From: Prorocentrum cordatum
Taxonomy: Eukaryota; Sar; Dinophyceae; Prorocentrales; Prorocentraceae
DNA: 64,000 nucleotides
Reading direction: 5' to 3'
Assembly: GCA_963575745.1 (NCBI GenBank)
Contig: CAUYUJ010004780.1
Location: forward strand, 422,812-486,811
In this document: piece after piece, positions 42,170 through 53,303 of the stretch
Layout of the letters: each line of letters starts with the position of its first letter
Numbering within the stretch: the stretch's first letter is position 1
The notes under the pieces: model-generated
The model's input: the letters and a program-made list of their open reading frames with translations, nothing else
Databases searched by the model: none
Told to the model about the DNA's origin: nothing
Position numbers and translations under genes: made by a program

Positions 42170-42430
42170 TTAGAGCTTCTGAGGTGGTCAGGTCACTTTC
42201 GCTTGAGACACCGACTCTGACATTAAAGATACTCTGTCCCATGATCATCCGACCGCCTTGGCCGGAGACAGCGTCGCAACTCTGGGTTCCGAGACTCCCT
42301 GAGCTGACGTGGTGGGGCCACTTTCGGCTGATACATTTATCGCAACTCTGACGTCGGAAATGCCCTGCCCCAAGGTGGTCCAACCACTGTCGCCTCGGAC
42401 ATCCTCGCAACTCTCGGTTCCGAGGCTTCT
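42170..42430 (-). repeat. 63-bp repeats in unit A1, inverted relative to 20-22 kb
   Basis: On the minus strand CGAGAGTTGCGAGGATGTCC, TGGTTGGACCACCTTGGGGC and related units match the 63-bp repeat of 19.9-22.4 kb. About four diverged copies. Confidence 0.8.
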
Positions 42431-42499
42431 CCTCGTCGTCGTCCTCCTCTTCCCCCTCCCCCCCCTCCTCCTCCTCCTCCTCCTCTGTCTCGCCGTCGC

Positions 42500-42763
42500 G
42501 ACGGAACAAATAATTACAAAACAAATGGCGAAGACGGTAAAGAGGACAGCGACGACGACGACGACGACGGCCTTCAGGTCGAAGGAGCACTCGCGCAGGA
42601 AGATCGCGAACGCGTCGACGGTACGCGTCTCCGCCTCCTCGACCTCGTCGGAATCGAGGAGCACGAAGTGCCGCACAGTTGGCTCTGGGCATTCATTTGT
42701 GACCAGCAACGGAGTTCGAAGAACTCGAAGAGCACGAAGTGGCCTACAAATGTCTCCAAGCAT
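42500..42763 (-). pseudogene. Predicted single-pass membrane ORF, A1 copy
   Basis: The minus frame from 42763 reads FVLLDSDEVEEAETRTVDAF, AIFLRECSFDLKA, then a Val6 run and AVLFTVFAICFVIICSVA before Arg-rich text. The hydrophobic stretch of about 24 residues is a membrane helix whose first part is encoded by GAC/GTC repeats (plus 42549-42570). The upstream part is broken relative to the A2 copy. No family known. Confidence 0.35.
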
Positions 42764-42960
42764 TCAATATGTGGCCGGGGATTGGAATTCTGAGAACTCG
42801 ACGAGCACGAAATTGCCGACAGCTGTCTCTGGGCATTCAAAATGTGGCCCGGGAATGGAGTTCTGGGAACTCGAAGAGCTCGGAATACCGTACAGTTGGC
42901 TCCAGGCATTCAAAATGTGGCCCAGGACTGGAGTTCTTGGAACTTGAAGAGCCCGAGGGC
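42660..42960. repeat. 84-bp tandem repeats, A1
   Basis: Four imperfect copies each with GGGCATTCAAAATGTGGCCC, GGAGTTC, GGAACTCGAAGAGC. The A2 equivalent is at 50300-50600. Confidence 0.85.
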
Positions 42961-43082
42961 CTCTGGACAGCTGTTTTGAAGCGTCTCCGGAGCAGCTTTG
43001 GGGCCTCATTTGGGCCTCCTGGGGGCCTCTGGGGGCCTCTAGGGGGCCTCTTGGGCGCTTGTTGAGGCCTCTTGGGGGCTTC

Positions 43083-43689
43083 TTTTTGTTCTCCCCCCTC
43101 CGCTCTGCAGCAATACTCATGTCACCTGAATCTGTATCAAGATTGAACGCCCCAACTGCCATAAAGCAAGTTTGTACGAGCGTACCCGGGGCAACGCAGA
43201 TCGCAACATGTGGAGGACACACATGAGGAACGGTCTACAAGCTCAACAGGGGTAGCGTCGAACTCGTGTTCAAAACCCACTAGTTGTTGATCACGATGTA
43301 CGGCACAGGGGCATTCACGGCGCCGTCCTCGACGTCCGCCTCTGCCTTTCGGGCCTTCGCGTCGGGAGCGCCGACGCTGCACTCGTAGACACAGCCGAAC
43401 GTCAGGATGACGACCACGAGGAAGAACCAGAGCCAGCACAGGTCGAAGTACCACTCCCACGCGAACCAATTCAGGAAGACGGGAAGGTGAACACGCCCGC
43501 GACGAGAATTACAAATATGCCCAACAAGTTGCCAGACATGCCATAGTCGCAGTGGCAGTTGATGGGGCACGCCACGCTCGCCTCACACGGCCGCGTCCAG
43601 TGCCGAAGCGCGCGGGGAGCACGAACCCAAAAGTCGGAGCTGTCGAACCACGCTTGAACCGAAATGACTTGAGCCAAAATGGCTACGGA
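43083..43689 (-). pseudogene. Spliced-leader retrogene of the membrane microprotein, A1 (broken)
   Basis: The 607-base insert starts with a perfect 22-nt spliced leader (43689-43668) joined to a truncated second leader (43667-43653, two changes). The ORF begins ATG 43539-43537 (MSGNLLGIFVILVAGVF). A 4-nt deletion (GGGAAGGTG where B copies have GGGAAAGAAGGTG on plus, near 43480) shifts the frame; the original C-terminus (NWFAWEWYFDLCWLWFFLVV, YIVINN) continues in the next frame to 43280. The 3' end is an A5-containing purine stretch, then minisatellite. Confidence 0.85.
43668..43689 (-). other. Spliced leader, unit A1 (perfect)
   Basis: 22/22 match. It is followed directly by a relic leader truncated after its own GTAG. 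Confidence 0.95.
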
Positions 43690-45773
43690 GGCCTCTTGGG
43701 GGCCTCTTGGGGCCTTCTGTGGGCCTCTCAGGGCGGAAAAGTTGAATGTTCGGTTCGTGGTCCCTCTGTTGGGCCTCTTTTGGAGCCGTATTGGGGCTTT
43801 TTTGGGCCGTCTAGGGCGCCTCTTGGGCCGTCTTGGGCCTCTCTTGGGCCGTCTTGGGCCCTCTTGGGGACCTCTTGGGCGGTCTTGGGGCAGTCTTGGA
43901 GGCCTCTTGGGCCGTCTTGGAGCGTCGGGAAGCCGAAATGGCGCGAAGGCGAAAATCTGTCAAAAACCTACGTAAAATGAACGACGCTGGCCTTGTGGGG
44001 CTCTTTTGGGCGGCTTCTTGGAGGCCAAGTGGGCGCGACTTGCGAGAACAAAAAAAAAACAGCAAAAAAGAGGACGCCTACAGCGCGCATGACGTTGGTT
44101 CCCACGTTGTCCGTTTGACGCTGCGAGGGTTTGTCGAGGCGCCTCCAGCCGTCCCGGGGTCTTGTTGGGGCAGTCCCAATGCTCTCTTAGGCGTTTCTGG
44201 GGGCTCGCTGGAAGCCTCTCGAGGCCTCTTGGGCCTCCTGGGGGCCTGTTGGGGGTCTCCTGGGGACCTCTTGGGCTCCTGAGGGGCTCTTTGGCCGGGG
44301 AGCTCGAAATGTCAGTCCCCGCACCCGGCGGCCACACGTGGAACACATCGTGGCGTCAACGGCCAACATTATTCTAAGATGCTCGCTGCCGTGCGCAGCA
44401 ATCAAAATCAATTAAAGGCCTGGGGAAGGCCAGAGGCCGCTGGCCAACGACCACCATTCCCGTGAGATGTGCACTGACAAACGAAGAATTGAAGTACACA
44501 TGTGTAATTGGAGGAGCATACAGAGTGGCGGTCGTCAACTGCGGGACAGCCCCTCCCGGCCATGCGCGGGCCACATCGTGGCGCCAACGACCACCGTTTT
44601 TCTTAGATGCCCACTGCCGTGCGAATCTTTCAAAATCCGCCCACTCCAACTTGGGGGGGGGGGGAGTGCGCGTGAGACATTTGGCTGTGCCCCCCAACTC
44701 TCCCCGATCCCCTGGGGCCCAAAATGACGTTTTGAGGGGGGCCTTCCCCGGGCCTATGACTTCGCGAACGCTTTACCTGGAGCCCCGGGGCCTTATTAAC
44801 AGAGCTCGAATCAGCCCAGGAGGGCTCACACACAGCGCCAAGATAATTCGATCGGGCTTTAAGTGGCCCGGGGTGCTCCCACGACGGTCCGACACGGGTG
44901 CGCGATGACCCGCGCGGCCCCAAGACGGCCCTAGAGTGCTCCTAGATGGCCGCCGAGAGAGGCAGAAGAGTCGATCATGTTCTGAGTCCTATTACCTGTT
45001 TCGCTCACTCGCTTTTTTCGTCATGCAAACGTCCAAGACGGCCCAAGGGGCCGCCGAGAGCATTCCAACGCGGCCCGTCAGGCCCGTAAGATGGCCCGAA
45101 GACGGCCCAAGAGGGCTCCAAGACAGGCCTAGGCGCCTGCCAGATGGCCCGAGAGATCCCCAAGAAGGCCCCCAGCCTCAAGAGGGAGAACACAAAAGAT
45201 GGCCCCAATTGGCAAGAGGCTTCGAAGAATCCCAGGCTGCCACGAAGAAGCCCCCCAAATTTTGCTATCGGAGCTCCCCGAAACAAACTTTGATTGACTC
45301 GCGGGCTTACGGAGAACACCTTCGCCGCCCTCGCTCTGGTCGGGCCTCCCTGGAGGAGGGGGGGGGCCGCGAATCCTGACCAATAACATGGTATGCCTCA
45401 TGCCGATTGCCTCCCCGCTCTGGCTGAGCCTCCTTGGAGGGGTGGGAGAGGCGCGAAACCTACTATGATACGCAAGTGCCCTCGTCGCTCAGTCGGGGCC
45501 CCCCCGAAGACGGGAAACGGGAGGAAGACCTCGACAGAGGGGCGCATTATGGGCCCGAATGCATCTGAGCCCGAAGTCAGTGCACAGTTTCGGCTCCAGT
45601 CCAACGAAGAGGGCTTCCTAAAGAGCCAGGGGGGCAAGAGATCAGAATCAACTCCCTGTCTTCGCTCCTCCTCCTCCTCCTCCTCCTTTTCCTCCTCCCT
45701 CCTTTTGGTCCTCATCCTTCTCCTCCTCGCCTTCCTCCGCCACCTCGCATCATCATAGGGCCCCTCTCTACCT

Positions 45774-45905
45774 ATCGTCGTCGTCTTCGTCGTCCTCGTC
45801 GGCGTCGTCTCCGGCACCTGCCTCTCTCGCCTTGTGCCAGCGGGGCATTTTGATGTGCGCAGTTTTGACTCCGGCCGTCGTCGTCGTCGTCGTCGTCGTC
45901 GTCGA

Positions 45906-45958
<53 letters not shown>

Positions 45959-46470
45959 GCGTCTTCGCCCTCGTCGTCGCCGTGGACGTCGGCGAGGCGG
46001 CCGGAGACAAAACTGCGCACATCAATGCCCCGCTGGCACAGGGCTAGAGAGGCAGGTGCCGGAGACGACGCCGACGAGGACGACGAAGACGACGACGATC
46101 CGCGACGATTGATGTACACAGTTTTGACTCCGGCCGTCGTCGTCGTCGTCGTCGTCGTTGGCGTCTTCGTCGTCGCCGTCGTCGTCGTCGTCGTGGGCGT
46201 CGGCGAGGCGGCCGGAGTCAAAACTGCGTGCATCAATTTGCTCCGCTGGCACAGGGCAAGACAGTCAGGTGCCGACGACGTCGACGACGAGGACGACGAA
46301 GACGACGACGACCAGCGACGATTGATGTACACAGTTTTGACTCCGCCTGTCGTCGTCGTCGTCGCTGGCGTTCTCGTCGTCGTCGTGGACGTCGGCGAAG
46401 CGGCCGGAGTGAAAACTGCGCACATCAAGTTGCCTTGCTGGCACAGGGCGAGAGAGGCAGGTTTGGGGAC
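45774..46470. repeat. Three nested GTC palindromes, unit B1
   Basis: Inverted repeat 1 has arms 45774-45876 and 45998-46099 (about 100 bases each, few mismatches) around a ~120-base GTC run. Repeat 2 has 27-base arms 46109-46135 and 46210-46236 (TTGATGTACACAGTTTTGAC, CTCCGGCC) with two mismatches around GTC. Repeat 3 is similar at about 46322-46428. Both strands of a GTC/GAC hairpin would fold. Confidence 0.9.
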
Positions 46471-47113
46471 CCGCGGGCGTCTTGGGAACCTCTAGGGGCT
46501 CACGCGGGTCTCCCCCAGGCAACCAGGGAGGGCCAGGTAGGGCAACAAGGCACCAAGGGCGCCCCAAGACCGGTCCCAGGGGGAGCGGTCCCAGGGGGAG
46601 CGGTCGTGGCCAAACTCCGTCTGACGGAGTTTGTTGACGTACGTACTCGCAAAGTGCGCTGTGTGGTAGGCTGTCTGGTAGGGTAGCCTACCGTATGGCC
46701 AAAGTGGCCTATTCCTTAGGTATCTCAAAGACGTCCTGGACAGGGAAAACGTCCGACGAAGAAAGCTGTGCAATCGTGGTTGGCCTCTCGGCGGCCTCTG
46801 GAAAGCTGTTTTGAAGCGTTTGGGGAGCAGTTGTGGGGCCTCATTTGGGCCTCTTGGGGGCCTCTTGGGGCTTCCAGGGGGCCTCTGGGGCGCTCGTTCA
46901 GGCCTCTTGGGGGCTTCTTCCCCGCCCCCCCCTCCGCTCTGCAGCAATACTCATGTCACCTGAGTCTGTCTCAAGATTGAACGCCCCAACTGCCATAAAG
47001 CAAGTTTGTACGAGCGTGCCCGGGGCAACGCAGATCGCAACATGTGGAGGACACACATGATGAACGGTCTACAAGCTCAACAGGCGTAGCGTCGAACTTC
47101 GGCTCGAAACTCA

Positions 47114-47377
47114 CTAACTGTTGATCATAATGTACAGCGCAGGGGCATTCACGGCGCCGTCCTCGACGTCCGCCTCTGCCTTCCGGGCCTTCGCGTCGGG
47201 AGCGCCGACGCAGCGCTCGTAGACGCAGCCGAACGTCAGGATGACGACCCCGAGGCAAGACCAGGGCCAGCACAGGTCGAAGTACCACTCCCACGCGAAC
47301 CAATTCAGGAAGACGGGAAAGAAGGTGAACACGCCCGCGGCGAGAATTACAAATATGCCCAACAAGATGCCAGACAT
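47114..47377 (-). CDS. Two-helix membrane microprotein, 87 residues, B1 copy
   Basis: ATG 47377-47375 to stop at 47114. Residues 3-25 (GILLGIFVILAAGVFTFFPV) and about 35-53 (a Trp/Leu/Val-rich stretch ending VVILTFGCVY) are predicted membrane helices, linked by the aromatic NWFAWEWYFDLCW. The tail is polar: CVGAPDAKARKAEADVEDGA. A spliced leader lies 129 nt upstream. An ATG four bases before the start opens an 11-codon overlapping ORF (ends TAA). It differs from the B2 product at about 8 of 87 positions. No family is recognised. Being a retrogene without its own promoter, expression depends on read-through into a new transcription unit, normal for dinoflagellate arrays. Confidence 0.6.
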   Translation of the reverse strand: MSGILLGIFVILAAGVFTFFPVFLNWFAWEWYFDLCWPWSCLGVVILTFGCVYERCVGAPDAKARKAEADVEDGAVNAPALYIMINS

Positions 47378-47490
47378 GCCATAGTCGCAGTGGCAGTTGA
47401 TGGGGCACGCCACGCTCGCCTCAGGCGGCCGCGCCCAGTGCCGAAGCGCGCGGGGAGCACGAACCCAAAAGTCGGAACTGTCGAGCCACG

Positions 47491-47527
47491 CTTGACCCAA
47501 AATGGCTTGAGCCAAAATGGCTACGGA
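47491..47527 (-). other. Tandem spliced leader: full copy plus relic, unit B1
   Basis: 47527-47506 is a perfect 22-nt leader. It is followed without a gap by CCATTTTGGGTCAAG (47505-47491), which is the last 15 nt of a second leader with one change. The older leader is cut exactly after its internal TCCGTAG, i.e. at the AG that served as a splice acceptor. Confidence 0.95.
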
Positions 47528-49697
47528 GGCCTCTTGGGGGCTTCTTGGGGCCTTCTGTGGGCCTCTCAGGGCGGAAAACTGAATTTTCGGTTCGTGGTCC
47601 CTCTCTTGGGTCTCTCTTGGGCCGTCTTGGGCCTCTCTTGGGCCGTCTTGGGGGCCTCCCGGGCGGTCTTGGGGCAGTCTTGGAAGCCTCTTGGGCCGTC
47701 TGAGAGCGTCGGGAAGCCGAAATGGCGCGAAGGCAAACATCTGTCAAAAACCTACGTGAAATAAACGAGTTTGGCCTTGTGGGGCTCTCTTGGGCGGCTT
47801 CTTGGAGGCCTCTTGGGGCGTCTTGGCGGCCCCGTGGGCAATCTTGGACCCATCTGGGGCGTCTTTGGCCGATCTTTCGGCGATTCGAACCCTTCTTGGA
47901 CCATCTTGTGGACCATTTTGGGGCCGTCCGTGCCTCCCGGAAGCGCGTCTGCAGAAATGGGGCCGCGTGGTGCCGTCTTCCGCCGTCTTCTGCAGGCGTT
48001 CCGCCCGTCGCCGGGGCCATGTCCCAAGGGGTCACCCCCCAGACCCCCCGGGGGGGGCGCTAAACGGGAACCCCTTCCGCCAGGTCGGGGAACAACCTGA
48101 TATTGCCACGAACCCCGACCTTGGAGGACAAGTGGGCGCGACTTGCGAGAAAACAGAACAGCAAAAAAGAGGATGCCTACAGCGCGCATGACGTTGGTTC
48201 CCGCGTTGTCCGTTTGACGCTGTGAGGGTTTGTCGAGGCGCCTCCGGCCGTCCCGGGGTCTTGTTGGGGCAGTCCCAGTGCTCTCTTGGGCGTTTCTGGG
48301 GCTTGCTGGAGGCCTCTCGAGGCCTCTTGGGGCCTCTTGGGGGCCTGCTGGGGGTCTCCTGGGGACCTCTTGGACTCCTGGGGGGCTCTTTGGCCGGGGA
48401 GCTCGACATGTCGGCCCCCGCACCCGGCGGCCATGCGTGAAACACATCGTGGCGTCAACGGCCAACATTATTCTAAGATGCTCGCTGCCGTGCGCAGCAA
48501 TCAAAACCAATTAAAGGCCTGGGGCGGGCCAGAGGCCACTGGCCAACGACGACCATTCCTGTGAGATGTGCACTGACAAGCGAAGAATTGAAGTACACAT
48601 GTGTAATTGGAGTGGAGCATACAACATGATGCTCGCCAACTGCGGGACAGCCCCTCCCGGCCATGCGCGGGCCACAGCGTGGCGCCAACGACCACCGTTT
48701 TTCTGAGGTGCCCACTGCCGTGCGAATCTTTCAAAATCCGCCCATTCCCACTTGGGGGGGGGGGGGGGGGGGATGCGCGTGAGATATTTGGCTGTGCCCC
48801 ACAACTCTCCCCGATCCCCTGGGGCCCAAAATGACGTTTTGAGGGGGGCCTTCCCCGGGCACATGACTTCGCGAACGCTTTACCTGGAGCCTCGGGAGCC
48901 ATAAAAGAGCTCGAAACAGCCCAGGAGGGCTCACGCAGAGCGCCAAGATAATTCGATAGGGCTTTAAAACGACCCATTGTAATCCCACGACGGTCCGACA
49001 TGGGTGCGCGATGACCCACGCGGTCCCCAAGGCGGCCCAAGAGTACTCCTAGATGGCCGCCAAGAGAGCCAGAAGAGTCTACCATGTTCTGAGTCCTATA
49101 GGAAACGCACATGTTTCGCTCACTCGTTTTTTCGTCATGCAAGCGTCCAAGACGGCCCAAGGGACCGCCATGAGCATTCCAATACGGCTCGCCAGGCCCC
49201 TAAGATGGCCCGAAGACAGCCCAAGAGAGCTCCAAGACAAGCCTAGGCGCCTGCCAGACGGCCCGGGAGATCCCCAAGGGGGCCCCGAGCCTCAAGAGGA
49301 AGAACACAAAAGATGGCCTCAATTGGCAAGAGGCGCCGAAGAGTCCCAAGTTGCCACGAAGAAGCCCCCCACATTTTGCTATCAGAATTCCCCAAAGCAA
49401 ACTTTGATTGACTCGCGGGCTTACGGGGAACACCTTCGCCATACTCGCTCTGGCCGGGCCTCCCTGGAGGAGGGGAAGGGGCGCGAATCCTGGCCAATAA
49501 CATGGTATGCCCCATGCCGATTGCCTCCCCGCTCTGGCTGAGCCTCCTTGGAGGGGTGGGAAAAGCGCGAAACCTAGGACATACTACGATATGCAAATGC
49601 CCTCGTCGCTCAGTCGGGGCCTCCCTGAAAACGGGAAACGGGGGGAAGACCTCGACAGAGGGGCGCATTATGGGCCCGAATGCATATGAGCCCGAAG

Positions 49698-50166
49698 TCA
49701 GTGCACAGTTTCGACCCCAGTCCATTCCGAGGTGTTTAGAGCTTCTGAGGTGGTCAGGCCACCTTCGCTTGAGACACCGACTCTGACATTAAAGATACTC
49801 TGTCCCATGATCATCCGACCGCCTTGGCCGGAGACAGCGTCGCAACTCTGGGTTCCGAGACTCCCTGAGCTGACGTGGTGGGGCCACTTTCGGCTGATAC
49901 ATTTATCGCAACTCTGACGTCGGAAATGCCCTGCCCCATGGTGGTCCAACCACTGTCGCCTCGGACATCCTCGCAACTCTCGGTTCCGAGGCCTCTCCTC
50001 TTCGTCGTCCTCCTCCTCCTCCCCCCCCCCCTCCTCCTCCTCCTCCTCCTCCTCCTCCTCCTCCTCCTCCTCCTCCTCCTCCTCCTCCTCCCCCTCCCCC
50101 TCCTCTCTCGCCGTCGCGACGGAGCAAATAATTACAAAACAAATGGCGAAGACGGTGAAGAGGGCA

Positions 50167-50200
<34 letters not shown>

Positions 50201-50546
50201 AGACGGCCTTCAGGTCGAAGGAGCACTCGCGCAGGAAGATCGCGAACGCGTCGACGGTCAGCGTGTCCGCCTCCTCGACTTCGTCGGAATCGAGGAGCGC
50301 GAAGCGCCGCGCAGTTGGCTCTGGGCATTCAAATTGTGACCAGCAGCGGAGTTCGAAGAACTCGAAGAGCGCGAAGTGGCCTACAGTTGTCTCCAAGCAT
50401 TCAATATGTGGCGCCGGGGATTGGAATTCTGAGAACTCGACGAGCACGAAATGGCCGACAGCTCTCTGGGCATTCAAAATGTGGCCCAGGAATGGAGTTC
50501 TGGGAACTCGAAGAGCTCGGAATACCTTACAGTTGGCTCCAGGCAT
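49698..50546 (-). CDS. Repeat-derived single-pass membrane ORF, A2 copy, 282 residues
   Basis: Unlike A1 this frame is open throughout. The N-terminal ~95 residues are imperfect 28-residue repeats from the 84-bp repeats (HFVLVEFSEF, HIECLETTVGHFALFEFFEL, RWSQFECPEP-like). ARRFALLDSDEVEEADTLTV and FAIFLRECSFDLKAV follow, then a Val-rich membrane helix (Val10) ending FTVFAICFVIICSVA. After that come a poly-Glu run from CTC repeats and four units read from 63-bp repeats. The start shown is a convenience. Whether it is expressed is unknown; low-complexity origin argues for caution. Confidence 0.3.
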
Positions 50547-50720
50547 TCAAAATGTGGCCCAGGACTGGAGTTCTTGGAACTTGAAGAGCCCGAGGGCCTC
50601 TGGACAGCTGTTTTGAAGCGTCTCCGGAGCAGCTTTGGGGCCTGATTTGGGCCTCCTGGGGGCCTCTGGGGGCCTCTAGGGGGCCTCTTGGGCGCTTGTT
50701 GAGGCCTCTCGGGGGCTTCA

Positions 50721-51325
50721 TTTTTTCTCCCCCCTCCGCTCTGCAGCAATACTCATGCCACCTGAATCTGTCTCAAGATTGAACGCCCCAACTGCCATGA
50801 AGCAAGTTTGCGCGAGCGTGCCCGGGGCAACGCAGATCGCAACATGTGGAGGACACACATGATGAACGGTCTACAAGATCAACAGGGGCAGCGTCGAACT
50901 CGGGCTCAAAACTCACTAGTTGTTGATCATGATGTACGGCGCAGGGGCATTCGCGGCGCCGTCCTCGACGTCCGCCTCTGCCTTTCGGGCCTTCGCGTCG
51001 GGAGCGCCGACGCTGCACTCGTAGACGCAGCCGAACGTCAGGATGACGACCCCGAGGAGGAACCAGAGCCAGCGCAGGTCGAAGTACCACTCCCACGCGA
51101 ACCAACACAGGAAAACGGGAAGGTGAACACGCCCGCCGCGAGAATTACAAATATGCCCAACAAGATGCCAGACATGCCATAATCGCAGTGGCAGCTGATG
51201 GGGCACGCCATGCTCGCCTCACGCGGCCGCGCCCAGTGCCGAAGCGCGCGGGGAGCGCGAACCCAAAAGTCGGAGCTGTCGAACCACGCTTGAACCAAAA
51301 TGGCTTGAGCGAAAATGGCTACGGA
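50721..51325 (-). pseudogene. Spliced-leader retrogene of the membrane microprotein, A2 (broken)
   Basis: 605-base insert. Leader 51325-51304 (one change) plus truncated relic 51303-51289 (one change), ATG 51175-51173 and MSGILLGIFVILAAGVF. It has the same 4-nt deletion as A1, so the reading frame is lost before WFAWEWYFD; the original C-terminus ends at 50916. The insert ends at A6 (T6 at 50721-50726 on plus). Confidence 0.85.
51289..51325 (-). other. Tandem spliced leader: full copy plus relic, unit A2
   Basis: 51325-51304 has one change (TTTTCGC for TTTTGGC); 51303-51289 is CCATTTTGGTTCAAG. Confidence 0.9.
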
Positions 51326-53303
51326 GGCCTCTTGGGGGCCTCTTGGGGCCTTCTGTGGGCCTCTCAGGGCGGAAAACTGGAATTTTCGGTTCGTGGTCCC
51401 TCTGTTGGGCCTCTCTTGGAGCCGTCTTGGGGCTCTTTTGGGCCGTCTAGGGCGCCTCTTGGGCCGTCTTGGGCCTCTCTTGGCCCGTCTTGGGCCCTCT
51501 TGGGGGCCTCTTGGGCGGTCTTGGGGCAGCCTTGGCGGCCTCTCCGGCCGTCTTGGAGCGCCGGGACGCCGAAATGGCGCGAAGGCGAAAATCTGTCAAA
51601 AACCTACGTAAAATGAACGATGTTGGCCTTGTGGGGCTCTCTTGGGCGGCTTCTTGGAGGCCAAGTAGGCGTGACTTCCGAAAAAAAAAGAACAGCAAAA
51701 AAGAGGATGCCTACAGCGCGCGTGACGTTGATTCCCGCGTTGTCCGTTTGACGCTGCGAGGGTTTGTCGAGGCGCCTCCAGCCGTCCCGGGGTATTGTTG
51801 GGGCAGTCCCAATGCTCTCTAGGGCGTTTCTGGGGGCTTGCTGGAAGCCTCTCGAGGCCTCTTGGGGCCTCCTGGGGGCCTGTTGGGGGTCTCCTGGGGG
51901 CCTCTTGGGCCCCTGGGGGGCTCTTTGGGCGGGGAACTCGACATGTCGGCCCCCGCACCCGGCGGCCATGCGTGAAACACATCGTGGCGTCAACGGTCAA
52001 CATTATTCTAAGATGCTCGCTGCCGTGCGCAGCAATCAAAACCAATCAAAGGCCTGGGGAGGGCCAGAGGCCGCTGGCCAACGACCGCCATTCCTGTGAG
52101 ATGTGCACTGACAAGCGAAGAATTGAAGTACACATGTGTAATTGGAGTGGAGCATACAAAGTGGTGGCCGTCAACTGCGGGACAGCCCCTCCCGGCCATG
52201 CGCGGGCCACAGCGTGGCGCCAACGACCACCGTTTTTCTGAGATGCCCACTGCCGTGCGAATCTTTCAAAATCCGCCCACTCCAACTTGGGGGGGGGGGG
52301 GGGAATGCGCGTGAGATATTTGGCTGTGCCCCTCAACTCTCCCCGATCCCCTGGGGCCCAAAATGACGTTTTGAGGGGGGCCTTCCCCGGGCCCATGACT
52401 TCGCGAGCGCTTTACCTGGAGCCTCGGGGGCCTTAAAAGAGCTCGAAACAGCCCAGGAGGGCTCGCACACAGCGCCAAGATAATTCGATCGGGCTTTAAA
52501 ATGACCCGGGGTAACCCCACGACGGTCCGATATGGGTGCGCGATGACCCACGCGGCCCCCAAGACGGCCCAAGAGTGTTCCTAGATGGCCGACGAGAAAG
52601 CCAGAAGAGTCCACCATGTTCTGAGTCCTATAGGAAACGTACCTGTTTCGCTCACTCGCTTTTTTCGTCATGCAAGCGTCCAAGACAGCCCAAGGAACCG
52701 CCTGGAGCATTCCAATGCGGCCCGTCAGGCCCCTAAGATGGCCCGAAGACGGCCCAAGAGGGCTCCAAGACAGGCCTAGGCGCCTGCCAGATGGCCCGAG
52801 AGATCCCCAGGAAGGCCCCCAACCTCAAGAGGAAGAACACAAAAGATGGCACCAATTGGCAAGAGGCTTCGAATAATCCCAAGCTGCCACGAAGAAGCCC
52901 CCCCAAATTATGCTATCGGAGTTCCCCAAAGCAAACTTTGATTGACTCGCGGGCTTACGGAGAACACCTTCGCCGTCCTCGCTCTGGTCGGGCCTCCCTG
53001 GAGGAGGGGAAGGGGCGCGAATCCTGACCAATAACATGGCATGCCTCATGCCGATTGCCTCCCCGCTCTGGCTGAGCCTCCTTGGAGGGGTGGGAGAGGC
53101 GCGAAACCTAGGACATACTATGATACGCAAGTGCCCTCGTCGCTCAGTCGGGGCCCCCCTGAAGACGGGGAACGGGAGGAAGACCTCGACAGAGGGGCGC
53201 ATTATGGGCCCGAATGCATCTGAGCCCGAAGTCAGCGCGCAGTTTCGGCTCCAGTCCAACAAAAAGGACTTCCTAAAGAGCCAGGGGGGCAAGAGATCAG
53301 AAT

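Larger units (their letters stand above)
40682..44138. repeat. Array unit A1
   Basis: In order: CTTGGGGGCCT minisatellite (40740-40840), a shared non-coding block (40850-42140), 63-bp repeats (42170-42430), CTC and GAC microsatellites (42430-42580), 84-bp repeats (42660-42960), minisatellite, spliced-leader retrogene (43083-43689) and minisatellite (43690-43925). Confidence 0.85.
44139..48237. repeat. Array unit B1
   Basis: Shares the first ~1.5 kb with A1, then has a CTC tract (45660-45730), GTC palindromes (45774-46470), a B-specific block (46470-46800), the intact retrogene (about 46918-47527), minisatellite and a ~300-base block (47770-48070) absent from A units. Confidence 0.85.
48238..51771. 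repeat. Array unit A2
   Basis: Same order of parts as A1: 63-bp repeats (49735-50000), long CTC tract (50020-50105), GAC tract, 84-bp repeats (50300-50600), retrogene (50721-51325). Confidence 0.85.
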
